Assembly: GCA_044228795.1 (NCBI GenBank)
Contig: JBGAUE010000015.1
Span: 26,810 to 90,809, forward strand
Direction of reading: 5' to 3'
DNA from: M0108 sp044228795
GTDB taxonomy: Bacteria; Pseudomonadota; Gammaproteobacteria; Chromatiales; Chromatiaceae
DNA length: 64,000 bases
Shown: in pieces, positions 40,349 to 49,719 of the stretch
Numbering within the stretch: the first letter of the stretch is position 1
Layout: each line of letters opens with the position of its first letter
Made by a program: the position numbers and the translations under genes
Notes under the pieces: generated by a model
What the model was told of the DNA's origin: nothing
Database searches by the model: none
Seen by the model: the letters and a program-made list of their open reading frames with translations, nothing else

Positions 40349-42556
40349 TCATGCCAGGCCAAAGCGATCCAGGTTCATCACCTTGTTCCAGGCCGCAACG
40401 AAGTCTCTCACGAACTTCTCCTGGCTATCGTCACAGGCATAGACCTCGGCCATCGCTCGGAGCTCGGAGTTCGAACCGAAAACGAGATCGACACGGGTGC
40501 CCGTCCATTTGATCTGGCCAGACGAGCGATCGAGTCCTTCGAATAGGCCCTCGGTTGAGGAAGGCCGCCACTCGGTACCCATGTCCAGCAGATTGACGAA
40601 GAAATCGTTCGTCAGTGTTCCGGGCTTGCTCGTGAATACACCCTGGCTGGACTGCCCGAAGTTGGCATTCAGGGCCCGCATGCCACCGACCAATACCGTC
40701 ATTTCGGGGGCGGTCAAGGTCATCAACTGGGCGCGGTCCAGCAACATCTCCTCGGCGGGGGTTTTCAGGCCGGCGCGCTGGTAATTTCGGAACGCGTCCG
40801 CCATGGGCTCTAGGACCGCGAATGATGCCGCATCGGTCTGCGCTGGCGATGCGTCCGTTCGTCCGGGTGTGAAGGGCACCTTGACCTCATGGCCAGCCTG
40901 CCTTGCGGCCTCTTCGACTGCCGCGCCGCCCGCCAGCACGATGAGGTCCGCTAGCGAGATCCGCTTGTTGCCGGATTGAACGTCGTTAAAGGCCTGCTGG
41001 ATGGCTTCGAGCTTCTGTAGAACCTTGGCCAGTTCCGCCGGCTGGTTCGCCTCCCAGTCCTTCTGGGGCGCCAGGCGGATGCGTGCCCCGTTGGCCCCGC
41101 CGCGCTTGTCCGAGCCACGGAAGGTAGTGGCCGACGCCCAGGCCGTCGTCACGAGTTGGGAATTGGACAGGCCCGAGGCAAGGATCTGGGCCTTCAGGGA
41201 CGCCAGATCCTGCTCGCTGACCAGTTCATGGTCCACCGCCGGAACCGGGTCCTGCCAGATCAATTCCTCGGCCGGAACCTCGGGCCCAAGGTAGCGGGCG
41301 CGTGGGCCCATGTCGCGGTGTGTCAACTTGAACCAGGCCCGGGCAAAGGCGTCGGCGAAGGCTTGCGGATCCTGGTGGAAGCGACGCGAGATCGGCTCGT
41401 AGATCGGGTCGAACCGCAGGGACAAATCTGCCGTCGTCATCATGGGGCGGTGCTTGATCGACGGGTCGTGGGCATCGGGGATCAGGTGTTCTTCCTTGAC
41501 GTCCTTCGCCTGCCACTGCCAGGCCCCGGCGGGGCTCTTTACCAGCTCCCACTCGTAGCCGAAGAGCATGTCGAAGTAGCCCATGTCCCAGGTGGTTGGG
41601 TGCGGCTTCCAGGCCCCTTCGATGCCGCTGGTCGTGGTGCAGACACCCATGCCAGACCCGAACTTGTTTCTCCAGCCCAGGCCCAACTCTTCGAGGGGTG
41701 CCGCCTCCGGCGCCGGACCGACCAATGACGGATCGCCCGCGCCATGGGCCTTGCCGAAGGTGTGGCCGCCGGCCACCAGGGCGACGGTCTCCTCGTCGTT
41801 CATCGCCATCCGGGCAAAGGTCTCTCGCACGTCGTGACCGGAGGCCACCGGGTCCGGGTTACCGTCCGGGCCTTCCGGGTTGACGTAGATGAGGCCCATC
41901 TGGACGGCAGCCAGGGGGTTTTCCAACTCCCGATCGCCGGAGTAGCGGCTCTTGGGCTTGTCGCTGGTGGCCAGCCATTCGCTTTCAGCACCCCAGTAGA
42001 TGTCGTCTTCCGGCTCCCAGATGTCCTCGCGGCCGCCGCCAAAACCGAAGGTCTTAAACCCCATGGATTCAAGTGCACAGTTGCCAGCCAGGATCATCAG
42101 GTCCGCCCAGGAGATCTTGTTTCCGTACTTTCGCTTGATGGGCCAGAGAAGTCGGCGCGCCTTGTCCAGGTTGCCGTTATCGGGCCAACTGTTGATGGGT
42201 GCGAAACGCTGATTGCCATGGCCGGCGCCGCCGCGCCCATCGGAAATACGGTAGGTGCCCGCGCTGTGCCAGGCCATCCGGATGAACAAGCCACCGTAAT
42301 GGCCCCAGTCGGCGGGCCACCAGTCTTGCGAATCGGTCATCAGCGCGTAGAGATCCTGCTTCACCGCAGCCAGGTTGAGCTGCTTGAAGGCCTCGGTGTA
42401 GTTGAACTGCTCGCCAAGGGGGTTGGACTTGGCGGAATGCTGGTGCAGTATCTTGAGGTTTAGCCGATTGGGCCACCAGTCACTGTTGGACTGGGCGCCG
42501 GCGGTGGTGCGGGCACCGTGCATCGTGGCGTAGGGGCACTTTGCTTCGTTCGACAT
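40349..42556 (-). CDS. katG: Catalase-peroxidase KatG
   Basis: KatG (735 residues) is the bifunctional heme catalase-peroxidase that removes hydrogen peroxide. The distal triad is intact in FIRMAWHSAG (Arg93, Trp96, His97). LIYVNPEG supplies the Tyr, and MNDEETVALVAGGHTFGK supplies the Met of the Met-Tyr-Trp adduct and the proximal heme His. The second, heme-free domain follows from about residue 430. The ATG at 42556 has AAGGAG eight bases upstream, which settles the start. It is a single gene with its own terminator, and inverted repeats precede it. Confidence 0.97.
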   Translation of the reverse strand: MSNEAKCPYATMHGARTTAGAQSNSDWWPNRLNLKILHQHSAKSNPLGEQFNYTEAFKQLNLAAVKQDLYALMTDSQDWWPADWGHYGGLFIRMAWHSAGTYRISDGRGGAGHGNQRFAPINSWPDNGNLDKARRLLWPIKRKYGNKISWADLMILAGNCALESMGFKTFGFGGGREDIWEPEDDIYWGAESEWLATSDKPKSRYSGDRELENPLAAVQMGLIYVNPEGPDGNPDPVASGHDVRETFARMAMNDEETVALVAGGHTFGKAHGAGDPSLVGPAPEAAPLEELGLGWRNKFGSGMGVCTTTSGIEGAWKPHPTTWDMGYFDMLFGYEWELVKSPAGAWQWQAKDVKEEHLIPDAHDPSIKHRPMMTTADLSLRFDPIYEPISRRFHQDPQAFADAFARAWFKLTHRDMGPRARYLGPEVPAEELIWQDPVPAVDHELVSEQDLASLKAQILASGLSNSQLVTTAWASATTFRGSDKRGGANGARIRLAPQKDWEANQPAELAKVLQKLEAIQQAFNDVQSGNKRISLADLIVLAGGAAVEEAARQAGHEVKVPFTPGRTDASPAQTDAASFAVLEPMADAFRNYQRAGLKTPAEEMLLDRAQLMTLTAPEMTVLVGGMRALNANFGQSSQGVFTSKPGTLTNDFFVNLLDMGTEWRPSSTEGLFEGLDRSSGQIKWTGTRVDLVFGSNSELRAMAEVYACDDSQEKFVRDFVAAWNKVMNLDRFGLA

Positions 42557-42571
42557 TGTTTTCTCCTTTGT

Positions 42572-42617
42572 TGATAGATTTATCATGCAGTTAGAAGGTC
42601 ATGCGTTTTTATCTATC
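42572..42617 (-). promoter_or_regulatory. Inverted repeats in the katG leader, candidate peroxide or iron operator
   Basis: TGATA-N4-TATCA (42572-42585) lies just upstream of the katG ribosome site. The longer pair GATAGAT (42573-42579) and ATCTATC (42611-42617) encloses 31 bases. Similar dyads are bound by OxyR, PerR or Fur in other bacteria. Which protein acts here cannot be told from sequence alone. Confidence 0.45.
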
Positions 42618-42979
42618 GGTCTGGTTGTTTGACATCTTCGTTCATGCGGGTTCATCAAGGATGATGGAACTGGGAGAATCGCCGGTATCTGCCACCGGGG
42701 GAGAGGAGAGGGTTGCTCCGTCGCCAGGGGATGACGACGATAAATGATTAGATCAGAGACAGGGAAATGTCGCTAATCGTTAAATTCGAGAACAATTATC
42801 GGGACAGGCTATTGATCGGCCCTGATGCAAGAAGCCAGATCCGGGGCGCGGGCTTGGGATCAATATTCAACAGCGATCTGGCCCGTGCAGGATTTATCGA
42901 TAATGCGTGCTCCCTGTTACGCCTTTGAGGTCCGCAAAACGAAAATTTTCCAGACCTTGGATTGTGCCAGTGGGTTCGG
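42618..42979. other. Gap between katG and feoC with no supported gene
   Basis: These 362 bases hold no recognisable gene. They should include the katG promoter (minus strand) and the 3' end of the feo transcript. A short palindrome, GAAAATTTTC (near 42939-42950), is the only structure I see and has no clear role. Confidence 0.35.
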
Positions 42980-43198
42980 TTACCCCTGCCACTGATAGAC
43001 CTCTAACGGCGAAACCCCGCACTGGTTACAGCCGCTGCACTTAGGGGCTTGTAGGCAGGTCACCTTACCCTTGCGTTGCCAAACCTCCAACATGCCTCGG
43101 ATCATTTCCTGGTCTGCGGCGAAATGGGTGGCGATCTCGCCGAGGCTGGCGGCCTCGCGGCGTTCACTGAGATAGTCTTTCAGTTCAATGAGACTCAT
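42980..43198 (-). CDS. feoC: FeoC-like protein
   Basis: This 72-residue protein has the FeoC winged-helix fold (LIELKDYLSERREAASLGEI, then EMIRGMLEVWQRKGKV) and a cysteine-rich wing (CLQAPKCSGCNQCG) that may bind an iron-sulfur cluster. FeoC modulates FeoB and feo transcription in enterobacteria. It is the third gene of feoA-feoB-feoC, 77 bases after feoB. Confidence 0.88.
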   Translation of the reverse strand: MSLIELKDYLSERREAASLGEIATHFAADQEMIRGMLEVWQRKGKVTCLQAPKCSGCNQCGVSPLEVYQWQG

Positions 43199-43275
43199 GG
43201 CGCGGGGTCCGGGTGCGTTCTACATTCTTTATGGGTAACTCCCATATTGGATAGAGGTTGGGATAAAGGACGGCT

Positions 43276-45642
43276 TCAGGTGGCCGCCACCAGGGGTATG
43301 GGAGCGGGGCCGGGGCGTTCACCCCAATGCTTCATACCCAGGAGCGCGACCCCAAAGGTCAGGGTGATGCCCAGGGTCCAGGTCAGGGACTGGGCGGGGT
43401 GGAGGGCGAAGGTGGCGATCTGGAAGTAAAGGGTGGCGATGCCGTAGCCCATGCCGGTGGCCCACAAGGCAATGAAGGCGGCCCAGCGCAGACTGGCCTC
43501 GCGGTACACGGCCCCCAGCACGGCGACGCAGGGGAAGTAGAGCAGGACCAGGAGCAGGTAGGCGAAGGCCCCGGCGGTGCCGTCAAAGAGCCTGGCCATA
43601 GCGCCGAAGGTACCGGCGTCTACCACCTGGGTCGCGGCGGCGGCCTGGACGTCACTGATGTCGCCGATGTTGAGGCCCAGGGGGTCCAAGGCGGCGTCGG
43701 CGAGGCCGGCAAGATTCTCGGGGATGGTGGCGAAGGCCCCGCTGACCGCCACCAGGAGATCAAAGCCGGCCGTTACCGCCGCCGGTTCGTCATTAGGGGG
43801 CCTTGCCTGATCGGATGAGGCTGTCAGAGTGACCGCGGCATGTTGGGAATAAAGGGTATCCAGGGTACCCACCACCGCCTCCTTGGCCAGGATGCCGGTG
43901 AAGATGCCCACGGCGGCGGGCCAGTTGTCCGCTGTCAGGCCGATAGGGGCGAAGGCCGGGACTATGGCCTTACCGACGGCGGCGAGGACCGACTGGTCAT
44001 CCTTCTGGTGACCAAAGGAGCCATCCGTGCCCAAGCTGTTCAGTACATTGAGGGCCAATACCATGGGGACTATGAACCTGCCGGCCTTCAGGATGAAACC
44101 CTTGAGGCGCTCCCAAGTGTGCAGGAGTAAGCCCTTGAGGGTAGGCAGGTGATAGGTCGGCAGTTCCATGATGAAGTGGGAGCCAGTGCCGGGGAGCAGG
44201 GTGCGGCGCAGGGCGATGGCGGTGAGTACGGCTACTAGCACGCCGATGAGGTAGAGCAGGAAGACCAGGTTCTGCCCACCAACAGGGAAGAAGGCGGCGG
44301 CGAAGAGGGCATAGACCGGCAGGCGGGCGCCGCAGGACATGAAGGGGGTCATGGCCATGGTCATGAGGCGGTCGCGGGGATTTTCCAGGGTGCGGGTGGC
44401 CATCACCGCCGGGACATTGCAGCCAAAGCCGACGATGAGGGGCACGAAGGACTTGCCTGGAAGTCCCAGGGCGCGCATCAGGCGATCGATGACGAAGGCG
44501 GCGCGGGCCATGTAGCCCGAATCCTCAAGAAATGACAGAAAAAGAAAAAGAAAACCAATCACCGGGATGAAGGTGGCGACCGTCTGAATGCCGCCCCCGG
44601 CACCATCGGCAATCAGCACCCTGAGCCAGTCGGGACTGCCCAGGCGGGTCATGACCTCACCCAGGCCATCCACCAGGAAGGCGCCGAAGAGTTGATCGAA
44701 GAAATCGATGAAGGCCCCGCCCAGATTGATGGTGAAGAGGAACATGAGGTACATGACGCCGAGGAAGATCGGCAGGCCCAGAGCCCGGTTGAGGATCACC
44801 CGGTCAAGGGCGCGGGTTAGGCCCGGACTGACCCCTTCCCGAGTCTGGACGACCTGGCTGGCGATCTCGCCGATGAAGCGGTAACGGGCATCGGCGGCGA
44901 GGATGTCTATCTCCTCGCCCAGTTCGGACTCGATCCGTCGGCGCAGGGCGGCAGCCTGGTCAAGGCTGTGGGGGCTGGCGAGCCGCGGGGCAGCCGTGTC
45001 TCCCTCCAAGAGTTTGAGGGCGATCCAGGCGGGTTGGGGGGCGTTGGGCGGAAGGGGACCCAGCCCTTGGGCCAGTTGGGCGATCGCCTCCGCAATAACC
45101 GCCGGGTAGCTCACCCGCGCCGACGGATGCTCCTGCCGCGCCGCCGCCAGCAGGGCCTTGAGGTCCTCCACCCCCTGGCAAGTGCTGGCGCTCATGGGCA
45201 CCACCGGGCAGTCGAGCAGGCGTGACAGTTCCTGGGCCTGGATCACCTGTCCCTTCTTGGTGGCGGCGTCCACCATATTCAGGGCTATGATCAGGGGCCT
45301 TCCCAATTCCAGCAACTGGGTGGTGAGGTAGAGGTTGCGCTCCAGATTGCTGGCGTCGAGGATGTTAACAATGAGGTTCGCCTCGGCGGCCAGCACAAAG
45401 TCATGGGTAACCTGCTGATCCAGGGTGGTAGCGCCCGGTATGGCGTCCATGGAGTAGACGCCGGGTAGGTCCACAACCTCCACCTCTCGCTCCTGAAAGC
45501 GATAATGGCCAGATTTCCGTTCGACCGTAACCCCGGGCCAATTGCCCACGGTCTGCCGTGCCCCAGTGAGGGCATTGAAGAGGGTGGTCTTGCCGCAGTT
45601 GGGGTTGCCCACCAGGGCGATGGTCACATGGGAAAAGGACAT
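43276..45642 (-). CDS. feoB: Ferrous iron transporter FeoB
   Basis: FeoB (788 residues from the ATG at 45642) imports Fe2+. The N-terminal G domain has G1 GNPNCGKT at 12-19, the DLPG-type G3 (VVDLPGVYSM) and NMVD as G4. About ten membrane helices follow, with the Cys-containing gate motifs GFGCNVPAVMATR and MSCGARLPVYALF. The frame is open upstream to 45816 but MSFSHVTIALVGNPN is the conserved start. It is in an operon with feoA (76-base gap) and feoC and is probably repressed by Fur through the site at 46021-46039. Confidence 0.96.
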   Translation of the reverse strand: MSFSHVTIALVGNPNCGKTTLFNALTGARQTVGNWPGVTVERKSGHYRFQEREVEVVDLPGVYSMDAIPGATTLDQQVTHDFVLAAEANLIVNILDASNLERNLYLTTQLLELGRPLIIALNMVDAATKKGQVIQAQELSRLLDCPVVPMSASTCQGVEDLKALLAAARQEHPSARVSYPAVIAEAIAQLAQGLGPLPPNAPQPAWIALKLLEGDTAAPRLASPHSLDQAAALRRRIESELGEEIDILAADARYRFIGEIASQVVQTREGVSPGLTRALDRVILNRALGLPIFLGVMYLMFLFTINLGGAFIDFFDQLFGAFLVDGLGEVMTRLGSPDWLRVLIADGAGGGIQTVATFIPVIGFLFLFLSFLEDSGYMARAAFVIDRLMRALGLPGKSFVPLIVGFGCNVPAVMATRTLENPRDRLMTMAMTPFMSCGARLPVYALFAAAFFPVGGQNLVFLLYLIGVLVAVLTAIALRRTLLPGTGSHFIMELPTYHLPTLKGLLLHTWERLKGFILKAGRFIVPMVLALNVLNSLGTDGSFGHQKDDQSVLAAVGKAIVPAFAPIGLTADNWPAAVGIFTGILAKEAVVGTLDTLYSQHAAVTLTASSDQARPPNDEPAAVTAGFDLLVAVSGAFATIPENLAGLADAALDPLGLNIGDISDVQAAAATQVVDAGTFGAMARLFDGTAGAFAYLLLVLLYFPCVAVLGAVYREASLRWAAFIALWATGMGYGIATLYFQIATFALHPAQSLTWTLGITLTFGVALLGMKHWGERPGPAPIPLVAAT

Positions 45643-45718
45643 GCTCGAACTCCGAAAGGGGGGTGGGGACGGGTGATGATCCCCCGCCTGGACGCTGTCA
45701 GCCCGGGGCCTGGTGGCC

Positions 45719-45952
45719 TCAGGATCGCTCCACCTGTAAAACCTCCGCCTCATCCTTGCGCAGGGAAAGGCTGTAGCCCCGCACCTGGACCTCCATCGGG
45801 TCCCCCAAGGGTGCAAGACGGGTGACCATGAGTTCCGTGCCCGGGGTCAGACCCATGGTCAGCAGGCGGTGGCGATAGCCGGGGCAGCCGGCGGTGTAGC
45901 CGCTGACCCGGGCGCGTTCGCCCACCTTGAGTGTCTTAAGTGTTGTGAACAT
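45719..45952 (-). CDS. feoA: FeoA
   Basis: The 77-residue SH3-like FeoA protein supports FeoB. Its features are LKVGERARVSGYTAG, HRLLTMGLTPGTEL and a C-terminal beta strand pair (YSLSLRKDEAEVLQV). It is first in the operon, 68 bases downstream of a Fur box, and is divergent from fur. Confidence 0.95.
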   Translation of the reverse strand: MFTTLKTLKVGERARVSGYTAGCPGYRHRLLTMGLTPGTELMVTRLAPLGDPMEVQVRGYSLSLRKDEAEVLQVERS

Positions 45953-46020
45953 GACCTGGATTCCTCGGACAACGAAGTTCTGGCGAAATCGTCCGCCTGG
46001 TTGGTGACCGCCAGTTCACA

Positions 46021-46039
46021 AATGATACCTATTCTCATT
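46021..46039. promoter_or_regulatory. Fur box between feoA and fur
   Basis: AATGATACCTATTCTCATT is a 19-base near-palindrome matching the Fur consensus at most conserved positions (AATGA/TCATT arms). It lies 68 bases upstream of feoA and 241 bases upstream of the fur TTG. It is best placed to repress feoABC when iron is plentiful and may also affect fur. Confidence 0.8.
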
Positions 46040-46279
46040 CGCAGGCGCAATTGGTTTCCAGTGCCCCCCTTTCCCATCAACCCCAGTGGCCCGGTCTGGC
46101 AGGGATAGTGCTCCGGTGCCAGGCTTGGCATGAGGCTTGCCGATCAGGCGGGTAAAAATGAGAAGCTCATGCGATTATGGGTTACGATTCAGGCAGTCGC
46201 CGGTGCCGGGCCTAACAACTCAGTCCCTGGCGTTGTTGGGCGGGAATTCGCGTATCGTGGCGAAAGGGAGGGTAAGGTC

Positions 46280-46708
46280 TTGGCCGAAAGTCAGATTAAA
46301 CAAGCGGGTCTGAAGGTCACCCTGCCACGCATGAAGATCCTGGAGATTCTGGAGACGGGCGGCGAGGATCAAGGCGCGCGCCATCTGCGGGCCGAGGATG
46401 TGTACCGCATCTTACTGTCCCGGGGCGAGGTGGTCGGCCTGGCCACGGTTTATCGGGTCCTTACCCAGTTCGAGGCCGCGGGTCTGGTTTCCCGCCACAA
46501 TTTCGAGGGTGGCCATGCCCTCTTCGAACTCGATCGCGGCGCTCATCACGATCACCTGGTGTGCATCAAGTGTGGTCAGGTGGTGGAGTTCCTGGACGAG
46601 GCCATCGAGGAGCGCCAGCGCGCCATCGCGGCGGAGCATGGCTTCACCTTGGAAGATCACACCCTGAACATCCACGGCCTTTGCCCGAACTGCCAGCCGG
46701 GGCATTGA
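46280..46708 (+). CDS. fur: Ferric uptake regulator Fur
   Basis: From the TTG at 46280 this is a 142-residue Fur protein, the standard length. The winged helix is ESQIKQAGLKVTLPRMKILE with AEDVYRILLSRGEVVGLATV as recognition region, and the metal-binding part has GGHALFELDRGAHHDHLVCI, KCGQVVEFLD and CPNC. The start is TTG, backed by GGGAGG nine bases upstream; earlier in-frame ATGs would add 50 residues with no match to the family. It is followed by a second feoB after 61 bases on the same strand. Confidence 0.95.
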   Translation: MAESQIKQAGLKVTLPRMKILEILETGGEDQGARHLRAEDVYRILLSRGEVVGLATVYRVLTQFEAAGLVSRHNFEGGHALFELDRGAHHDHLVCIKCGQVVEFLDEAIEERQRAIAAEHGFTLEDHTLNIHGLCPNCQPGH

Positions 46709-46769
46709 GGCTAGATATGAACGGCACCTTGCCGCCCCGACCCCTATCGCGATTTCCTCCGGACAACCC

Positions 46770-48827
46770 ATGAGCCTGTCTGTCCCTACCTTTCCCCTCC
46801 ACGGACCCATCTTGCGCGGCTCCCAACGCCCTCGTGTGGCGATTGTCGGCCGGACCGGCAGCGGTAAACTCAGCATCTTCCATGCCGCCGCCAGTACCAG
46901 AACCCGCCATGAGCGCCTGGCCGGTATCGGGCTTGCCTATGAGGAGTGCCTGGTCGAGGTGGGTCTCGATCAGATTTCCCTGGTTGCCTTGCCCGCCATC
47001 GAGGGCTGTCATCCTCCAGACGAGGATGCGCGGGTGACCTTGAAGTATCTCCTGTGGGGCGATCGCTGGCCAGCCATCGCTCAACACGAGGCCCATCGAC
47101 CGGAGAGTGTCTTTGCCGCGCCCGACTTGCTGCTGATGGTGTTGGATGCCACGGCGCTGGAGCGCGATCTCGAACTCGCGCTGGAACTCCTACCCTTGGG
47201 CCGGCCCATGGTCTTTGCCCTCAACCGCATGGACGAGGCGCGCGCCAAGCGCCGCTTCATTAATGTCAATGCCTTGGCGACCATGCTGGGGGGACCCGTG
47301 GTGCCGACCGTGGCCCACATGGGTTTAGGTCTGGCCGAACTCTTTACCACCCTGGTGCGGGTGGCGCGGGAGACCCGCAAGGTTCCGCGGGCCCCATGTG
47401 CCCATCTACCCAACGCTCACATCATCGCCCAATGGGGAGCGATTGCCGATCTCGCCCGCGAGCCGGATGTGGCGGCGGCCTTCGCCGTGCCCGAGGCCTG
47501 GTTAACGCTGCAACTCGCGGAAGGCGATGACTATTTCGTGCGGGAGTTGCAGGCTCACTTCCCCGACTCCTATGCCCTGCTGCTCGCCGCCCGCGCCAGG
47601 GCCGATGCGGCCTTGCCGCGTCCCTTGAGTGAGGAGATCCACGCCGATCGGCATCACCGCGCCGCCCTGCTCTATGAGGCGGTGACCCGCCCCGGGCAGA
47701 AAGACGCCACACCGCGCTGGCAACGCTGGGCTGACGACATCTTTCTACACCCGCGGTGGGGCTTTGTCGGGACCTTGGTGATCTTTGCCCTGGTGCTGTT
47801 TTTTGTATTCGAGGTGAGCGCCTTTCTCGACGGTCTCACGGTCGCGCGCCTGGTCGCCTGGGCCGAGCCCTGGCAACCGACCGATCTGTTGGGGGTCCTC
47901 GCGCGGGCCGTCCTGGATGGCATCATCGGCCTGGCGGGCATTGTCATCCCTTACATGATCCCCCTGGTGATGCTGCTGGTGGTACTGGAGGAGTCCGGGA
48001 TCATGCACCGCGTCGCCTTCGTCGTTGATCGCGGCTTCCATCGCATGGGGTTGCATGGCGGCGTCGCCCTGCCCTTTCTCATGGGCCTGGGCTGCAATGT
48101 CCCGGCCCTGGCCGCCACGGCCGCCGTCACCCGGGGCCGCGACCGCACCGTGGCCTCGCTGTTGATCACCTTTCTGCCCTGTTCGGCGCGGTCCGCCATC
48201 CTGCTGGCGGTGGGCGGCAAGTACCTCGGTGGCTTCTGGGTGTTCGCCCTCTTTATGCTCATCCCCGTCGTCGTCAGCCTGGTGGGCAAGCTCCTCAAAC
48301 GCCGATATCCCGAGACCACGCCGGGCATTATCCAGGAGATTCCCCCCTACGCCCTGCCGACCCTGCGCCAGGTGTTGGCCAGCACCTGGGACCGCAGCCG
48401 CGATATCGTCACCATTGTTCTGCCCCTGCTGATGGCGGGTAGCGTGGTGTTGGCATTGTTGGACCGCTACGGCGCTGATGCCTGGGTCAATCTGGCGCTG
48501 ACACCCATTACGCACTGGTGGCTGGGTCTGCCCGTGGCCTTGGGGGTTCCGATCCTTTTTGGGGTGCTGCGCAAGGAACTGTCCCTGCTGATGGTGTTTC
48601 AGGCCCTGGGAACCCAGGAGTTGTCCAGCGTGCTCGACACCACCCAGATCGTCACCTTCCTGGTCTTCTTGACCTTCTATGTGCCCTGCGTGTCCACCTT
48701 CGCCATGATGTTGAAACTCCTTGGCCGGCGCGATGCCTATTATTCTGTCGTTCTCTCCATTGGTGTGGCCCTGGTCGTGGCGGTGGCGGTGCGCTGGCCG
48801 CTGGAACTGTGGGAGTGGCTTATCTAG
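46770..48827 (+). CDS. Divergent FeoB-like protein with a degenerate G domain
   Basis: This 685-residue protein has a complete FeoB-type membrane domain (GLGCNVPALAATAAVTRGRD, FLPCSARSAILLAVGG, FGVLRKELSLLM). The N-terminal G domain is eroded: G1 is GRTGSGKLS, the G3 position reads LPAIEG in place of DLPG, and G4 is NRMD. GTP switching is therefore probably altered or lost. Length is ~100 residues shorter than the main FeoB. It directly follows fur and is likely co-transcribed with it. It may move Fe2+ or another divalent metal, or serve as a regulator; function is inferred. Confidence 0.87.
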   Translation: MSLSVPTFPLHGPILRGSQRPRVAIVGRTGSGKLSIFHAAASTRTRHERLAGIGLAYEECLVEVGLDQISLVALPAIEGCHPPDEDARVTLKYLLWGDRWPAIAQHEAHRPESVFAAPDLLLMVLDATALERDLELALELLPLGRPMVFALNRMDEARAKRRFINVNALATMLGGPVVPTVAHMGLGLAELFTTLVRVARETRKVPRAPCAHLPNAHIIAQWGAIADLAREPDVAAAFAVPEAWLTLQLAEGDDYFVRELQAHFPDSYALLLAARARADAALPRPLSEEIHADRHHRAALLYEAVTRPGQKDATPRWQRWADDIFLHPRWGFVGTLVIFALVLFFVFEVSAFLDGLTVARLVAWAEPWQPTDLLGVLARAVLDGIIGLAGIVIPYMIPLVMLLVVLEESGIMHRVAFVVDRGFHRMGLHGGVALPFLMGLGCNVPALAATAAVTRGRDRTVASLLITFLPCSARSAILLAVGGKYLGGFWVFALFMLIPVVVSLVGKLLKRRYPETTPGIIQEIPPYALPTLRQVLASTWDRSRDIVTIVLPLLMAGSVVLALLDRYGADAWVNLALTPITHWWLGLPVALGVPILFGVLRKELSLLMVFQALGTQELSSVLDTTQIVTFLVFLTFYVPCVSTFAMMLKLLGRRDAYYSVVLSIGVALVVAVAVRWPLELWEWLI

Positions 48828-48975
48828 CGGGCATCCTCCCGGTAGCGCCGGCAAGAGCCAGCAGGAGGCTGCCCAGGGATGGCCAGTACCCGCTGGTCGC
48901 CGGGATCCGGATCGACGACGACCGCGGGGGGGCCGGCACCTGACCCGTGCCCCGGCTTGCCTTTGGCGTGCAGAG

Positions 48976-49719
48976 TTAGCCTAGGCAGACCGGCGGGCCG
49001 CGCAGGCCCTGGCGCACCATGGCGCGGCGCAAATAGGCGATCTGGGTCTGGAGGGACAGGCCCTTGGGGCAGACGTCGTGGCAGCCGAGCAGGCTCATGC
49101 ACCCGAAAACCCCCTCGTCGTCGCCGATCACCCCATAGTAATCGGCTTCCTCGCGCCGATCGCGGGGGTCGAGCCGGAAACGGGCGATCTTGTTGAGGCC
49201 GACGGCGCCGATGAAGTCCTGGCGCATCTGGGCCGTACCGCAGGCGGCGATGCAGCAGCCACATTCGATACAACGATCCAATTCGTAGATTTGTTCCGCC
49301 AGCTCGGGCTCCATGGGGGCCTCGAGGGTATCCAGGTCCGGTACGCTCTGGAGATGGACCCAGGTCTCCAACCGCTCGCTCATGGCCCGCATCCACTTGC
49401 CCGTGTTCACCGACAGGTCGCCGATGAGCTCGAAGACCGGCAGGGGCATCAGGGTGATCTCCTCCGGCAGGGAGGCGGTGAGGGTGCGGCAGGCCAGGCC
49501 CGGCAGACCGTTGATGACCATGGCGCAACTGCCACAGACGCCGGCCCGGCAGACGAAGTCGAAGGCCAGGCTGGGGTCCTGCTGCTCGCGTATCTGGTTG
49601 AGGGCGATGAAGAGGGTCATACCCGGGGCCTCGTTCAGTGGGTAATCCTGGAGGTGGGGGACGCTGGCCTTATCGCCGGGCGTGTGGCGGAAGATGTGGA
49701 AGCGGAGGGGTCGGCTCAT
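48976..49719 (-). CDS. frdB: Fumarate reductase/succinate dehydrogenase iron-sulfur subunit
   Basis: The 247-residue subunit carries three clusters: 2Fe-2S from CRAGVCGSC and a later Cys (GLACRT), 4Fe-4S from CIECGCCIAAC, and 3Fe-4S from CMSLLGCHDVCP. The LDRCIECGCCIAACGT wording is like the Wolinella-type quinol:fumarate reductases. It passes electrons between the flavin subunit and the diheme anchor. Start overlaps the frdA stop by 4 bases. Confidence 0.94.
   Translation of the reverse strand: MSRPLRFHIFRHTPGDKASVPHLQDYPLNEAPGMTLFIALNQIREQQDPSLAFDFVCRAGVCGSCAMVINGLPGLACRTLTASLPEEITLMPLPVFELIGDLSVNTGKWMRAMSERLETWVHLQSVPDLDTLEAPMEPELAEQIYELDRCIECGCCIAACGTAQMRQDFIGAVGLNKIARFRLDPRDRREEADYYGVIGDDEGVFGCMSLLGCHDVCPKGLSLQTQIAYLRRAMVRQGLRGPPVCLG

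Noticed and set aside
46130..46279. N-terminal extension of Fur from an earlier ATG
   Set aside because: The 50 extra residues do not match Fur, and the TTG at 46280 has a good ribosome-binding site.
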